From an uncultured Lachnospiraceae bacterium (GTDB taxonomy: Bacteria > Bacillota > Clostridia > Lachnospirales > Lachnospiraceae): 64,000 bases of DNA. Under the pieces are notes generated by a model. It saw nothing but the letters and a program-made list of their open reading frames with translations. It ran no database searches and was not told the DNA's origin. Positions within the stretch are counted from its first letter, which is position 1, and each line of letters starts with the position of its first letter. The DNA lies in the NCBI GenBank assembly GCA_902767015.1, contig CACXFV010000116.1, positions 1-64,000 on the forward strand, in the 5' to 3' direction. The position numbers and the translations under genes are program-made. Below, piece by piece: positions 26,205 through 36,081 of this stretch.

Positions 26205-26714
26205 ATGGCATTTAAAGAAATTAGTGTAAGTGAACTTAGCAATAATGTTTTTGATATGATAGGAAAGGACTGGATGCTTGTCACTGCGGCGAAGTCAGAG
26301 ACAGATGTCAATGCGATGACCGCATCCTGGGGCGGTCTGGGTATTATGTGGGGAAAACCTGTGGCATTTGTATTTATAAGACCACAGAGGTACACCAAGG
26401 AATATATGGATATTTCTGAAAATGTGACACTGTCCTTCTATGGAGAAGAATACAGAAGTATGTTGTCTTACATGGGAAGCAAGTCAGGACGAGAGGAAGA
26501 TAAGATTAAACATGAAAACCTTACGGTGCAGTTTGACGGTAATGCGCCGTATTTTGAGGAAGCCGGACTGGTGCTGAAGGGAAAGAAGCTGTATTGCCAG
26601 GAGATGGGAGCAGAGTACACGAAGGTGGAAGCGATAACAGAGAAGTTTTATCCTGCCGGCGACTGGCATACGATGTATATTTATGAGATAGAAAAGGTAT
26701 TAGTCAGAGAATAA
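26205..26714 (+). CDS. Flavin reductase-like (FMN-binding split-barrel) protein
   Basis: A 169-aa protein with the start of the flavin-reductase domain: MLVTAAKSETDVNAMTASWG and a W-G-KPVAFVFIRPQRYT strand pair typical of small FMN-binding proteins of this family in Clostridia. No partner oxygenase lies nearby. TATAAT at 26160-26165 and AAAGGA before ATG suggest its own transcript. Confidence 0.78.
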   Translation: MAFKEISVSELSNNVFDMIGKDWMLVTAAKSETDVNAMTASWGGLGIMWGKPVAFVFIRPQRYTKEYMDISENVTLSFYGEEYRSMLSYMGSKSGREEDKIKHENLTVQFDGNAPYFEEAGLVLKGKKLYCQEMGAEYTKVEAITEKFYPAGDWHTMYIYEIEKVLVRE

Positions 26715-26734
26715 AGTAGTTTTGGAGGTTTGTA

Positions 26735-27844
26735 ATGAACAAGAGGAAGCCGTTGTTAATGGGACTGTCGGCTATGGGGGTAGCGTCAGCAGGAATTTAT
26801 CAATTTGTTGAAAATGTATATCAGGGAAGCAGATTTCTGATGCCATATATTAAGAAGGCAGAATACATCAATATCAATTCCAATGTAAGACTGGAAGAGG
26901 ATGGATATTACTCTATCACTAAAACTGATGATAAGCCGTTTAGAGTATTACAGATTACCGACCTCCATATAGGAGGCGGTTATCTTTCAAGACATGAGGA
27001 TATGCAGGCATTAAGCATTATGATTAGGGCAATAAAAAGTACCAGCCCTGATTTGATTGTGCTTACCGGGGATTTGGCATGCCCGGTTGCACGGCTTACA
27101 CTGTCAAGGAATAATCTTCACAGCTACAGGATGATAGCCGAGTTGCTTGAGAATATCGGCATTCCCTATGCGGTTGTCTTCGGAAACCATGACACTGCCA
27201 AAAATTCCACACATAACAGACGTGAACTCGCCCAGTATCTTATGACGAAGGAACACTGCCTTATGGCAGAGACACAGGACACGGAAGTGCTTACCGGCTT
27301 TTCAAACTATATCATAAAGCTTAGAGATAAGTCAGGAAAACTAAATTCCGTCTTATTTATGTTTGACTCGAATGAGTATATGGTCAAAGACAGAAAGAGG
27401 GTATACGATTATATTCACGAGGAACAGGTGCAGTGGTACGAAAGGGAGACAAGACGTATTAATGAGCAGGAGGGCAGACAGGTGTTATCATTTGCTTACA
27501 TGCATATACCGCTGGAGGAATACAGGGAGGCATGGAATGCGGTGATTAATGCTGAAAAGTCCGCTATATATTATTATGGAAGCCGCGATGAAAAAATCAG
27601 TTGTCAGGGAGCAAATGGCGGACTGTTTGATAAAATTCTCGAATTAAAAAGTACAAAGGGGATTTTTTGCGGGCATGACCACCTGAACGATTTTTCAGTG
27701 GAGTACAAGGGAGTGAGAATGACATACGGGCAGAGTATTGACTGTCTGCTATATGCAAAGAATTTATCAGAGCATAAAGGCGCTACCTTGTTGAAGATAC
27801 ACAAAAATGGAGATTTTGAGATAAAAGGAAAGAAGCACAGGTGA
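26735..27844 (+). CDS. Calcineurin-like metallophosphoesterase, membrane-anchored
   Basis: A 369-aa protein with GGAGG 9 nt before ATG. A short hydrophobic N-terminus (~8-26) suggests a signal anchor. Metal-binding motifs appear in order: ITDLHIGGG (~70), LTGDLA (~112), FGNHDTAKN (~150), YMHIP (~250) and CGHDH (~312), all with ligands intact. The substrate is unknown; exported members of this family act on phosphoesters or envelope lipids. The D-Ala-D-Ala peptidase gene begins 4 bp downstream, linking it to envelope functions. Confidence 0.82.
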   Translation: MNKRKPLLMGLSAMGVASAGIYQFVENVYQGSRFLMPYIKKAEYININSNVRLEEDGYYSITKTDDKPFRVLQITDLHIGGGYLSRHEDMQALSIMIRAIKSTSPDLIVLTGDLACPVARLTLSRNNLHSYRMIAELLENIGIPYAVVFGNHDTAKNSTHNRRELAQYLMTKEHCLMAETQDTEVLTGFSNYIIKLRDKSGKLNSVLFMFDSNEYMVKDRKRVYDYIHEEQVQWYERETRRINEQEGRQVLSFAYMHIPLEEYREAWNAVINAEKSAIYYYGSRDEKISCQGANGGLFDKILELKSTKGIFCGHDHLNDFSVEYKGVRMTYGQSIDCLLYAKNLSEHKGATLLKIHKNGDFEIKGKKHR

Positions 27845-27848
27845 TATA

Positions 27849-29177
27849 ATGTTATATTTTTTGCTTGGTTTATTATCCATTATTGCTTTGCAGAGCATTT
27901 TATTCATGCAATATTATGGGCGTGGATATAGGATTAATAAAAAGCATATGTTTTTTTCAGTGATTTTTTCACTGTATATGATTTATGTGATAGAATTTTT
28001 GCACGATAAAATCATACATATGAATACGGATTTAATAATGATTATGTTGCTGTTTATACCGGTAGGTATGCTGATGCCGATGATATATCGTCGTTACAGG
28101 AATTTTTTGTTAGTCATGGTATACACTGTACTGATGGATATACTGATTTTTATTCTGCAAAATCTTGCGGTAGGCAGAATAAATCTACTGGTACTGTTGT
28201 TTTCATTCGTCGGTGTGTTATTTGGTTTTTTTGCGGGAACTGTTCTTAATCGGACATTTCCTGAATTTAGAAAAAGTATTATTTTGAAAAAGAGAAAGAA
28301 AAAGATTCTGTTTGCTCTATATGAGATAGAGCTTGTCACGATATGTTTTGCCGCGTTGTTTATGATGATTTCTATGGCAGAGAATATTTCAGGGAAAAAC
28401 CTTAATAAAAAATTGAAGGATACGATTAGCTATTCCCACAATGGTGATGATAAGAGATGGAATATCTATGACTCTATTTATTATGCCGATGAGGATAAAT
28501 ATGGAAGATATGAAAGTTATGCGGGAAAGCATCCTGACATGTCCGTAGAAGAAGTGGTGTGGAGAGTGGATGCGAATCTTGACAAAGAGTTTTATGATGA
28601 GGAATATACAAAATATGCAGATGCGGATACGGACAAGCCTCTGTTGATCAATAAATTTAACAGGGTTTCGGAAGACTTTGAGCCTTACAGACTGATAAAA
28701 ATCGAAGGAGATTATGAAGCTACGCCGGAGACAGTGTCTGCTTATAAGAGACTGATTGAAGATTTAGAAGCAGAGGGAATGAAAATCTACGTGGTGTCCG
28801 CCTATAGAAGTGTTGCCTATCAGAAGAGGCTTCACAACTATTATCTTAAGTCTGATGAAAAAGAGGTGGTGGAGACCTACAGTGCGAGACCGGGATACAG
28901 TGAACATCATACAGGAAGAGCATTGGATGTCAGTCAGGTCTACAATAATCTGGATGCTTTTGAGGGCAGCGATGAAGCGGACTGGGTGTATAAGAACGCC
29001 TATAAGTATGGATTCATAGTCAGATATAAGGCTTCGCAGACAGATGTTACCGGATATATATTTGAGCCATGGCATATCGTGTATGTCGGTGAAGAAATAT
29101 CAAGAACGATGCATGACGAAAATATTGAGACATTAGAGGAGTATGTGGTGAAATATATAGACCACGTAAAGCCTTAA
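27849..29177 (+). CDS. VanY-type D-alanyl-D-alanine carboxypeptidase with N-terminal membrane domain
   Basis: A 442-aa protein. About five membrane helices occupy residues 1-180, an uncommon addition to this family. Residues ~270-430 form an M15B peptidase: VVSAYRSVAYQKRL, then the zinc motif SEHHTGRALDVSQ (His and Asp ligands) and FEPWHIVYVG (third His ligand). Such enzymes trim the last D-Ala from peptidoglycan stem peptides. It lies in an operon with the metallophosphoesterase gene. Confidence 0.85.
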   Translation: MLYFLLGLLSIIALQSILFMQYYGRGYRINKKHMFFSVIFSLYMIYVIEFLHDKIIHMNTDLIMIMLLFIPVGMLMPMIYRRYRNFLLVMVYTVLMDILIFILQNLAVGRINLLVLLFSFVGVLFGFFAGTVLNRTFPEFRKSIILKKRKKKILFALYEIELVTICFAALFMMISMAENISGKNLNKKLKDTISYSHNGDDKRWNIYDSIYYADEDKYGRYESYAGKHPDMSVEEVVWRVDANLDKEFYDEEYTKYADADTDKPLLINKFNRVSEDFEPYRLIKIEGDYEATPETVSAYKRLIEDLEAEGMKIYVVSAYRSVAYQKRLHNYYLKSDEKEVVETYSARPGYSEHHTGRALDVSQVYNNLDAFEGSDEADWVYKNAYKYGFIVRYKASQTDVTGYIFEPWHIVYVGEEISRTMHDENIETLEEYVVKYIDHVKP

Positions 29178-29227
29178 TCATTTAGTCACAGCGGCATCCA
29201 CGCAGAGTAAGATATTTTACGAATAAC

Positions 29228-29247
29228 GGTTAGCTGAACTGTTATGG
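29228..29247 (+). repeat. Copy B of interspersed CTGAACTGTTAC repeat
   Basis: CTGAACTGTTAT at 29234-29245, preceded by TATTTTACGAATAACGGTTAG. Located in the gap before queA. Confidence 0.6.
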
Positions 29248-29399
29248 GTTTTAAAGAAATTAAGATAATGATAAGAATTTAGAAAATAAGTGGTGAGAGT
29301 CTTTCTGCTAAATCATATTTGTGACTGACGCATGTCAGCTACAGACAAATTTATAGTTCCCTAAGGCAGGAATGACATCAGAATGGAAATGAGGAATAT

Positions 29400-30425
29400 A
29401 TGAAATTATCAGATTTTTATTATGAGCTGCCACCGGAGCTGATTGCGCAGGATCCATTAGAGGACAGGGCATCCTCAAGGTTAATGGTGGTTGATACCGC
29501 TACGGGAGAACTGGAGCACAAGATATTCAGCGACATTACGGAGGAGCTGAATGCGGGAGACTGTCTTGTTATCAATGATACAAAAGTAATACCGGCAAGG
29601 CTCATAGGAACGAAGATAGATACAAAAGCCCATATAGAGGTACTGTTGTTAAAGAGAAAGTCTGACAGCATGTGGGAGGTGCTGGTAAAACCTGGAAAAA
29701 AGGCAAGAAAAGGTTGTCGGATTTCGTTTGGGGAGGGAATGTTGATAGGAGAAATCACGGATATTGTGGATGACGGCAACAGGCTGATACAGTTTCAGTA
29801 TGACGGGATATTTGAGGAGATTCTGGATAAATTGGGAGAAATGCCGTTACCGCCGTATATTACACATCGGTTAAAGGACAGAGACCGGTATCAGACCGTG
29901 TATGCGAAAAATGAGGGTTCTGCTGCGGCACCGACGGCTGGACTTCATTTTACGAAAGAGCTTCTTGATGAAATCGCAGCGAAGGGAGTAGAGATAGCGC
30001 ATGTCACACTTCATGTGGGGCTGGGAACCTTCAGACCGGTAAAGGTTGAGAATATTCTGGAACATCATATGCATTCAGAGTATATCAATGTCACAAAAGA
30101 GGCAGCCGATACCATTAATCAGGCGAGAAAAAATGGTGGAAGAATTATTGCAGTAGGGACAACAAGTCTTAGAACACTTGAATCATCGGTAGGAGGTAAT
30201 GGACAGATTATACCTGTCAGTAAGGAGACGGATATCTTTATCTATCCGGGTTATCACTTTAAAGCGGTAGATGCACTGATTACCAATTTTCATTTGCCGG
30301 AATCAACGCTGCTCATGTTAGTTTCGGCACTTGCCGGCAAGGAAAATATCATGAAGGCCTATCAGACGGCTATTGAGGAGAGATATCGTTTTTTTAGTTT
30401 TGGAGATGCCATGTTTATTAAATAA
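29400..30425 (+). CDS. queA: S-adenosylmethionine:tRNA ribosyltransferase-isomerase
   Basis: A 341-aa protein starting [19 protein letters not shown], an almost invariant QueA N-terminus, with [28 protein letters not shown] and the C-terminal [18 protein letters not shown]. It moves the ribosyl part of AdoMet onto 7-aminomethyl-7-deazaguanine in tRNA, forming epoxyqueuosine at the wobble position. No tgt or queuosine biosynthesis genes are within the window. Confidence 0.96.
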   Translation: MKLSDFYYELPPELIAQDPLEDRASSRLMVVDTATGELEHKIFSDITEELNAGDCLVINDTKVIPARLIGTKIDTKAHIEVLLLKRKSDSMWEVLVKPGKKARKGCRISFGEGMLIGEITDIVDDGNRLIQFQYDGIFEEILDKLGEMPLPPYITHRLKDRDRYQTVYAKNEGSAAAPTAGLHFTKELLDEIAAKGVEIAHVTLHVGLGTFRPVKVENILEHHMHSEYINVTKEAADTINQARKNGGRIIAVGTTSLRTLESSVGGNGQIIPVSKETDIFIYPGYHFKAVDALITNFHLPESTLLMLVSALAGKENIMKAYQTAIEERYRFFSFGDAMFIK

Positions 30426-30426
30426 T

Positions 30427-30523
30427 GAACTGTATATTAATAATTTAATCAGTTTTTGAGCCGAAATGCCTTATGTGTAAGCGTTTCAACTCAAAGACTG
30501 TAAAGTTTAATTATATACAGTTC
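30427..30523. repeat. 97-bp imperfect palindrome after queA
   Basis: Terminal inverted repeats GAACTGTATAT (30427-30437) and ATATACAGTTC (30513-30523). Inner arms also pair: TTTAATCAGTTTTTGAG with CTCAAAGACTGTAAAGTTTA, then GAAATGC with GCGTTTC, leaving a small loop near 30470-30477. The whole unit folds into one long hairpin. It may be the queA terminator or a small non-autonomous mobile element. Confidence 0.65.
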
Positions 30524-30554
30524 CTGAAAGAATCATTCGGAAATGGAGATTGAT

Positions 30555-31396
30555 ATGAAAAAAATCAAGTATATGATAGGATGCTGAGTCTGAGTATGGT
30601 ATGTTTTATGACAGGGTGCGGGAACAGTGTTACCATTAACGGAAACAATCCCGAGATAATTACGCAGAAGGAAACGTCACAGTCAAAGAAGTCAGATAAG
30701 ACTAAAAAGAAGGAGACTGATACGGATAGCGGGAAAGAGGAGAATACAAAAGACGAGGATGAGACTCCTGGTTCAAAAGAGAAGACCTCTCAGATATCCG
30801 ATAACGAATTGACAGAGACAAGGTATTTCGATTTTGAAGGCAATCCTGTCTACAAAAAGCAGTATACCTATTATGAAAATGGTTTGGTGTGCAGCGAAAA
30901 TCTATGTGCGTACAATTATTATGAAAATGTGGAAACAGGCGAGACAGAGAAATATACCACGGCATTATATACGATACTGTTTTTGTATAATGAAGCCGGA
31001 GAACTTGAGGAGACGATATTAGATTGCGTAACATTGCCGGATTATTAGATAGAATGTTACTGGGGAATCATCAACTGCCAGGAGGGAGAAGATTTATTTT
31101 GGGAAAGTGCGGGACATACAGGGATGTATGAGGATCGTATATACAGGATAAAAAACGGAAAATTTGAGCTGCAGGGAAATGGCGAGTATTCCTATGAGTT
31201 TGCAGGTGCAACCCCGGATTCGGAGCCTGTCAGCCATTATTACTGGAATGGTGAAGAAGTCACAGAGGAAGCATACAAAAAGAGCCTGCAGGAAAGTATT
31301 GATGCGGAGCAGTGTGTCATGATTAATGAAAAGAACAATTTTTCTTACAAACAGGTACAAACGCTGCTTCAATATCTCGTTTCAAACAGTGATTGA
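30555..31396 (+). pseudogene. Broken lipoprotein gene (frameshift and nonsense codon)
   Basis: ATG 30555, 6 nt after TGGAGA, begins a lipoprotein signal MKKIKYMIGC that hits TGA at once; the remainder of the signal and the lipobox (MLSLSMVCFMTGCG) continue in another frame from 30581. That frame runs to TAG at 31046-31048 (CVTLPDY-stop) and then stays open in the same phase from 31049 to 31396 with matching character (IECYWGIINCQEGEDLFWES). The simplest reading is one frameshift near 30575-30585 plus one CAG-to-TAG change. Content after the lipobox is a Lys/Asp/Thr linker and a domain I do not recognise. Confidence 0.7.
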
Positions 31397-31422
31397 CAAA
31401 ATGGTATCATTAAGTGTAAACT
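31393..31422 (+). promoter_or_regulatory. Promoter of the PilZ gene
   Basis: TTGACA (31393-31398), 18-bp spacer, TAAACT (31417-31422). The leader of ~100 nt holds an imperfect duplication around GGAGAAGT(G/A)CA. Confidence 0.5.
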
Positions 31423-31529
31423 ATAAGTAATCAGATTGAATGATAATAATATTAAGGAGAAGTGCAGAGCAACTGTCATTCAATTCATAAGTACAGGAGA
31501 AGTACAAGATAAATCTGCATGGTAGAACT

Positions 31530-31889
31530 ATGACTCAGGAACGAAGAAGATCCAATAGAATGGATATTGATGTTAGAATCAAATTAAGTACTGTAGATAA
31601 TAATTCGGCTAATGTCATCAGTGACAGAGAGATTGATGTTGATGTTGTTAATTTGTCGAAAGACGGACTGGCATTTGTGAGTGACGAGAAATTTGAATTA
31701 AATACATATTATGATACGGAAGTGTTATTGTGGACAAAGGAGAAGATACAGACTGTCTTAGAGGTGGTGAGGACAGAGACACATGAAGACGGTCGGACCT
31801 TATTTGGCTGTCGCTTTATCGGAATTATGCCGGTTGACCAGTTAAAGATACAGATATATGAGATGGTAAGTGAACTGACAGAAAGGTAG
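31530..31889 (+). CDS. PilZ-domain protein, probable c-di-GMP receptor
   Basis: A 119-aa protein that is a PilZ domain almost alone. The RxxxR motif is seen in the N-terminal ERRRSNR, and the second motif as NLSKDGLAF ((D/N)xSxxG), so both c-di-GMP-contacting parts are present. No good ribosome binding site precedes ATG 31530; the nearest GGAGA is ~30 nt up, so the start is uncertain. No cyclase or phosphodiesterase gene is nearby. Confidence 0.82.
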   Translation: MTQERRRSNRMDIDVRIKLSTVDNNSANVISDREIDVDVVNLSKDGLAFVSDEKFELNTYYDTEVLLWTKEKIQTVLEVVRTETHEDGRTLFGCRFIGIMPVDQLKIQIYEMVSELTER

Positions 31890-31937
31890 ATTTTGATAAG
31901 GTACTTAAGTAATGTATCATGAAGCAGTGAAAAGCAG

Positions 31938-31993
31938 AGGACAAAGGGAAAGACGTGTGTTTTGACAGACGACTTTCTTCCTTTGTCCTTTTT
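31938..31993. terminator. Bidirectional terminator between pilZ gene and tyrA
   Basis: AGGACAAAGG...AAAG pairs with CTTT...CCTTTGTCCT across 31938-31989, followed by a T6 run. It separates the convergent PilZ and tyrA genes. Confidence 0.75.
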
Positions 31994-32003
31994 TGAACAA
32001 TGA

Positions 32004-33104
32004 CTATTTGTCAGTGTAAACAGTATAACCGCAGTCTGCCAGCAGCTGACAGGCAAATTCACTTGCCATCTGTTCATAAAACTCTATTCTTAAGACCCCT
32101 GCCTCTGTTTCTCTGTTATTGACAATACCAATATTTTTGATGCTGATATTGTTTTTGGCAAGAATACCCGCAATAGTGGAAATAGAGCCGGATTCATCAA
32201 TGATATCACAGTAAAGAGTATAGATTTTTGTGATAAGTCCGTGGGTCTGATTGGAGAAGGAATCTCTGTAATCACGGCTTTTTTCAAAAAGGTCATATAC
32301 AGAGTGCGGTGTATTCTTCTCAATGGCTGTTTTGATTTCTTTTAGAGACTGAATGTATTTTTCTAAAAGCGTTGCGATGTTGTCGCGGTTTGTGCTGCAA
32401 ATCTGCTGCCACATATCGGGAGAAGAGGAGGCGATTCGCGTGATATCTTTAAAACCCCCCGCTGCCAGAAGTTTCATGGTTTCCCTGTCAGAATCATTAT
32501 CTTTTACCAGATTGACAAGACATGCTGCGATGAGATGAGGCACATGGCTGATGGCAGCAACGGCATAATCATGTTCTCTGTAGTCGAGAAGGACAGGAAG
32601 GGCACCGATGGAACTGATAAGAGCAAAAAATTCATTGGTTCGTTCAGAACTTACTTCTTTCGTAGGGGTAATGGCATAATAAGCATTTTCCAGCAGATGA
32701 CTGTCGGAGTTGGTATAGCCTGTTTTTTCAGAGCCTGCCATGGGATGACCACCTATGAAATTTTTACTGAGCGAAAGCTGTTCTATGGCAGTGTGTATGT
32801 TGCCCTTGACACTGCCTACATCAGTAATGATACAATTCTCTGAGATGATTTCTTTTAAACATTTGAGATAACGGATATTCTGTTCTACCGGTGTACATAA
32901 AAAAATATAGTCACAGTCCGAAAAATGTTCATCCGCCTGCTCTGTCACGATATCTGCCGTGCCATCTCTCAAGGCGCATTCACGTGCAGCGGCACTTCTG
33001 TTGTAAGCCACAATGGTATGATTGTCATAGACTCTTTTAATTGACTTAGCGATGGAGCCGCCGATTAAGCCTAAACCTATGAACCCAATTTTTAAGTTTC
33101 TCAT
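32004..33104 (-). CDS. tyrA: Prephenate dehydrogenase with C-terminal ACT domain
   Basis: The start at 33104 (MRNLKIGFIG) follows GGAAAGGAA on the minus strand; the longer frame overlaps rqcH. The 366-aa protein has Rossmann motif GLGLIGGSIAKSI, the HPMAGSEKTG prephenate-binding segment, and a C-terminal ACT domain (GSISTIAGILAKNNISIKNI), the usual tyrosine-sensing module. It converts prephenate to 4-hydroxyphenylpyruvate. It lies 13 bp behind rqcH. Confidence 0.93.
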   Translation of the reverse strand: MRNLKIGFIGLGLIGGSIAKSIKRVYDNHTIVAYNRSAAARECALRDGTADIVTEQADEHFSDCDYIFLCTPVEQNIRYLKCLKEIISENCIITDVGSVKGNIHTAIEQLSLSKNFIGGHPMAGSEKTGYTNSDSHLLENAYYAITPTKEVSSERTNEFFALISSIGALPVLLDYREHDYAVAAISHVPHLIAACLVNLVKDNDSDRETMKLLAAGGFKDITRIASSSPDMWQQICSTNRDNIATLLEKYIQSLKEIKTAIEKNTPHSVYDLFEKSRDYRDSFSNQTHGLITKIYTLYCDIIDESGSISTIAGILAKNNISIKNIGIVNNRETEAGVLRIEFYEQMASEFACQLLADCGYTVYTDK

Positions 33105-33117
33105 GCTTGTTCCTTTC

Positions 33118-34869
33118 CTAATCCTGTGTAAATCCAAGTGCTTCTATTGATTTTGGCGTGCATACCATGGAATAATTGGTGTGGTAAATCACAAATCCGG
33201 GAGCACCGCCATTGATGCGCTTTAAATGCTTTTTCTGTGTATAATCAATCTCGACCTTATCACTATTTCTTCCCTTAGAATAGTAGGCGGCAAGACTGCC
33301 GGCAATTTCATAAATGTTGTCAGGAAGTTCGGATTGCTCGGTATTCCTGCATTTTACAATCACATGTGAACCGGGAATCGTCTTGGTGTGAAACCACCAG
33401 TCGTTGCCGGTTGCGATTTTAAAGGAGACTTCTTCATTCTGATAATTGTTTTTGCCGATATAGATATCATATTCCCCGTCAATGCCGATATGAATAGGGC
33501 GGTTCGTCAATTTTGTTTTTTTATCAGTAGTTCTCCTCCTGATGTAGCCGAACTGGATAAGTTCCTCTTTAATCTCCTTAAGATCATTTTCAGAGGTGGC
33601 AAGTTCCAGAGCGGTACTGATGGATTCTAAATGTTCCATCTCATGTTTGGTCTCCACCGTAATCTCAGAGAGTGCTTCATAAGTACGCTTCAATTTGTTG
33701 TATTTTTCAAAATAGCGGTTGGCATTTTCCATGGGAGAAAGTGTATTGTCAATCGGTATGGTTATTTCGTTATTATCATAGTAATTAGTGCATTTAAGCT
33801 CCTTATCATCGGGCGCAAGGTGGTAACCATAGGTGGTAATCAGTTCTCCATAGATTCTGTATTTATCACGCTTATCGGTGTCACTAAGCTGTTTCAGCTG
33901 CAGATTATATTTTTTGACGGACTTTGAGAGAGCTGAGTTTACAATCTGTCTTAAATCTGCAGAGCGCTGGCGCATTCTTGAAAGGGCATTTTTTTCTGAA
34001 TAATACTTTTCAAGCACCGTGCTTATGCTGTCGAATTTCCGGCATTCATAATCAGAATAAATGGTAAGCGGTACAGCACTGTAATCAACAGGTTCATCGT
34101 CAGAGTAGTAAATGGAAGGTGAATAATCATTCTCCTTAATTTTCTCCATACATTGGCCGAAAATGTTGTACAGATGGTACATTTCGTCTTCTGTCAGTTC
34201 GCGGGGAGGCAAATCGGAATCGAGATTCGCAGTATGAAGAATATTCTCGCTTACCACAGGACTGATTCCCGTAAAGGAAGTATAAATTGCTTTGGAAAGA
34301 GGACACGGTCTGGCATTTAAACAGCGGATGAAGGTGTCGGCGTCAATTGCCAAAGGGTCATACTTATCAGTCGTATTCGGGATAAAATAGTCGCGTCCCG
34401 GCAGTACTTCCCTGACAGAGCTGGTCTGTGCGTTGATATGCTTAATACTGTCAATGATTTTATTATTATCATCACAAAAAATAATGTTACTATGCTTTCC
34501 CATTAGTTCTACGATAAGTACTTTTTTACATAAATCGCCCATTTCATTCAAGTGTTCTATTTCAATATTGATAATCCGTTCAAGTCCGGGCTGCCGGATT
34601 CCCGTGATTCTTCCGTTGTTAAGGTGCTTCCTTAAAAGCATGCAGAAGCTGGGAGCGGTAAGAGGTGACGATTTATTGGTGTCTGTCAGATAGATGAGAG
34701 GGAGGGATGCATTGGCAGAAATCATCAGTCTGTACTGCGCTTTGCCGGTCTTGACTGTTATGAAAAGCTCGTCCCCTTCCGGCTGTGCGATTTTGAACAG
34801 TCTGCCATTTAATAATTTATCCTTCAGCTCATGCGCGATGCATGAGACGGTAATTCCATCAAAAGCCAT
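33118..34869 (-). CDS. rqcH: RqcH / NFACT-domain ribosome quality-control protein
   Basis: A 583-aa protein starting MAFDGITVSCIAHELKDKL, with the NFACT-N domain (ELMGKHSNIIF), helix-hairpin-helix and long coiled-coil middle (~280-430), and C-terminal NFACT-R (WWFHTKTIPGSHVIVKC). In Bacillus, RqcH binds stalled 50S-peptidyl-tRNA and adds alanine tails that mark nascent chains for degradation. Older annotation calls it fibronectin-binding protein. It is divergent from yicC. Confidence 0.93.
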   Translation of the reverse strand: MAFDGITVSCIAHELKDKLLNGRLFKIAQPEGDELFITVKTGKAQYRLMISANASLPLIYLTDTNKSSPLTAPSFCMLLRKHLNNGRITGIRQPGLERIINIEIEHLNEMGDLCKKVLIVELMGKHSNIIFCDDNNKIIDSIKHINAQTSSVREVLPGRDYFIPNTTDKYDPLAIDADTFIRCLNARPCPLSKAIYTSFTGISPVVSENILHTANLDSDLPPRELTEDEMYHLYNIFGQCMEKIKENDYSPSIYYSDDEPVDYSAVPLTIYSDYECRKFDSISTVLEKYYSEKNALSRMRQRSADLRQIVNSALSKSVKKYNLQLKQLSDTDKRDKYRIYGELITTYGYHLAPDDKELKCTNYYDNNEITIPIDNTLSPMENANRYFEKYNKLKRTYEALSEITVETKHEMEHLESISTALELATSENDLKEIKEELIQFGYIRRRTTDKKTKLTNRPIHIGIDGEYDIYIGKNNYQNEEVSFKIATGNDWWFHTKTIPGSHVIVKCRNTEQSELPDNIYEIAGSLAAYYSKGRNSDKVEIDYTQKKHLKRINGGAPGFVIYHTNYSMVCTPKSIEALGFTQD

Positions 34870-34960
34870 TGTCGAATCCTTTCAGTGTATCATGATAATC
34901 TGTCTATGGCTGAATACTAACATAATATTGAATTGTTTTCAAGAGAAAAATCATACCCTC

Positions 34961-34989
34961 TTGAAAAAAGCATTTTTTTCTATTATAAT
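34961..34989 (+). promoter_or_regulatory. yicC promoter
   Basis: TTGAAA (34961-34966), 17-bp spacer, TATAAT (34984-34989). The leader to yicC is ~85 nt. It lies in the divergent gap to rqcH. Confidence 0.7.
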
Positions 34990-35080
34990 AGAAGCTGTAT
35001 GTTTAGGAATCGTTAATATTTCTCGTGATGAAAATACAGGTTGATATACAAGCCGGATTAATGCCGATAGGAGAATGGTT

Positions 35081-35959
35081 ATGATTAATAGTATGACAGG
35101 CTTTGGGAGAAGTGAGATATCAGAGAGTGATAAGAAAGTGACGGTTGAGATAAAGTCCGTTAATCACAGATATCTTGACGTCAATATAAAGCTGCCTAAG
35201 AAGCTTAACTTTTATGAAGCGATGCTTAGAAATTTACTGAAAAAATACATAGAGCGTGGCAAGGTTGATATCTATATTACATATGAGGACCTGTCACAGG
35301 ATGGCACACAGCTTCATTATAACGGTGTTCTCGCAAAAGAGTATCTGGATTATATTTATCAGATGGGAAGAGAATTAAAACTGGAGAATGATGTGACAAC
35401 CACCTCCTTAATCAGATGCCCTGAGATATTTACTATGCAGGAGAACAGTGTGGATGAGGAGACACTGGAAAAATTGCTGACGAAGACATTTGAGGAGGCT
35501 GCACGTAATTTTGTCGGTACCAGAGAGCGGGAGGGGGAGAATTTAAAGAACGATTTACTGATAAAACTTGACAGTATGATGAAGTATGTGGAAATCATTG
35601 AGGAAAGGTCGCCACAGATTATAGAGGAATACAAAACCAGGATTAATGAAAAAATAAAAGAGCTTCTTGACAGTGCACAGATTGACGAGAGCAGGATTGT
35701 CATGGAAGTAACGCTGTTTGCCGATAAAGTGTGTGTCGATGAGGAAATTGTCAGACTGAAAAGTCATGTATCCGGAATGAAGGACACATTGCAAAAAGGA
35801 GGCGCCGTAGGAAGAAAGCTTGATTTTGTCACACAGGAGATGAACAGGGAAGCCAACACGATATTGTCAAAATCGACAGATTTGCAGATAACAGATGTGG
35901 GGATAGAGTTAAAGACTTTAATTGAGAAGATAAGGGAGCAGATTCAAAACATTGAATAG
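35081..35959 (+). CDS. yicC: YicC-family endoribonuclease
   Basis: ATG 35081 is 6 nt after AGGAGA; ATG 35075 overlaps that site. The 292-aa protein begins MINSMTGFGRSE and has SVNHRYLDVNIKLP and the C-terminal VGRKLDFVTQEMNREANTI block that defines the family (YicC/YloC). Members are RNases; E. coli YicC cuts RNA such as the sRNA RyhB. In Firmicutes it heads the cluster with remA, gmk and rpoZ, as here. Confidence 0.93.
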   Translation: MINSMTGFGRSEISESDKKVTVEIKSVNHRYLDVNIKLPKKLNFYEAMLRNLLKKYIERGKVDIYITYEDLSQDGTQLHYNGVLAKEYLDYIYQMGRELKLENDVTTTSLIRCPEIFTMQENSVDEETLEKLLTKTFEEAARNFVGTREREGENLKNDLLIKLDSMMKYVEIIEERSPQIIEEYKTRINEKIKELLDSAQIDESRIVMEVTLFADKVCVDEEIVRLKSHVSGMKDTLQKGGAVGRKLDFVTQEMNREANTILSKSTDLQITDVGIELKTLIEKIREQIQNIE

Positions 35960-35974
35960 TTTTTTAAAATTATG

Positions 35975-36003
35975 TTGACGAATCGATAAAAAGTTTATAG
36001 AAT
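35975..36003 (+). promoter_or_regulatory. remA promoter
   Basis: TTGACG (35975-35980), 17-bp spacer, TAGAAT (35998-36003). This allows remA-gmk-rpoZ to be expressed independently of yicC; leader ~120 nt. Confidence 0.55.
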
Positions 36004-36081
36004 TACTAAGGTTAAGTGTGAATAAACTTTCAAATAGAATGTGATAGCAGCTTTCACAAAGCGGAGAAGTATTTTGCCGGT

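Noticed and set aside
33388..33927. Plus-strand frames of 80 and 98 aa opposite rqcH
   Set aside because: They are antisense to a well-supported gene and lack ribosome binding sites or family motifs.
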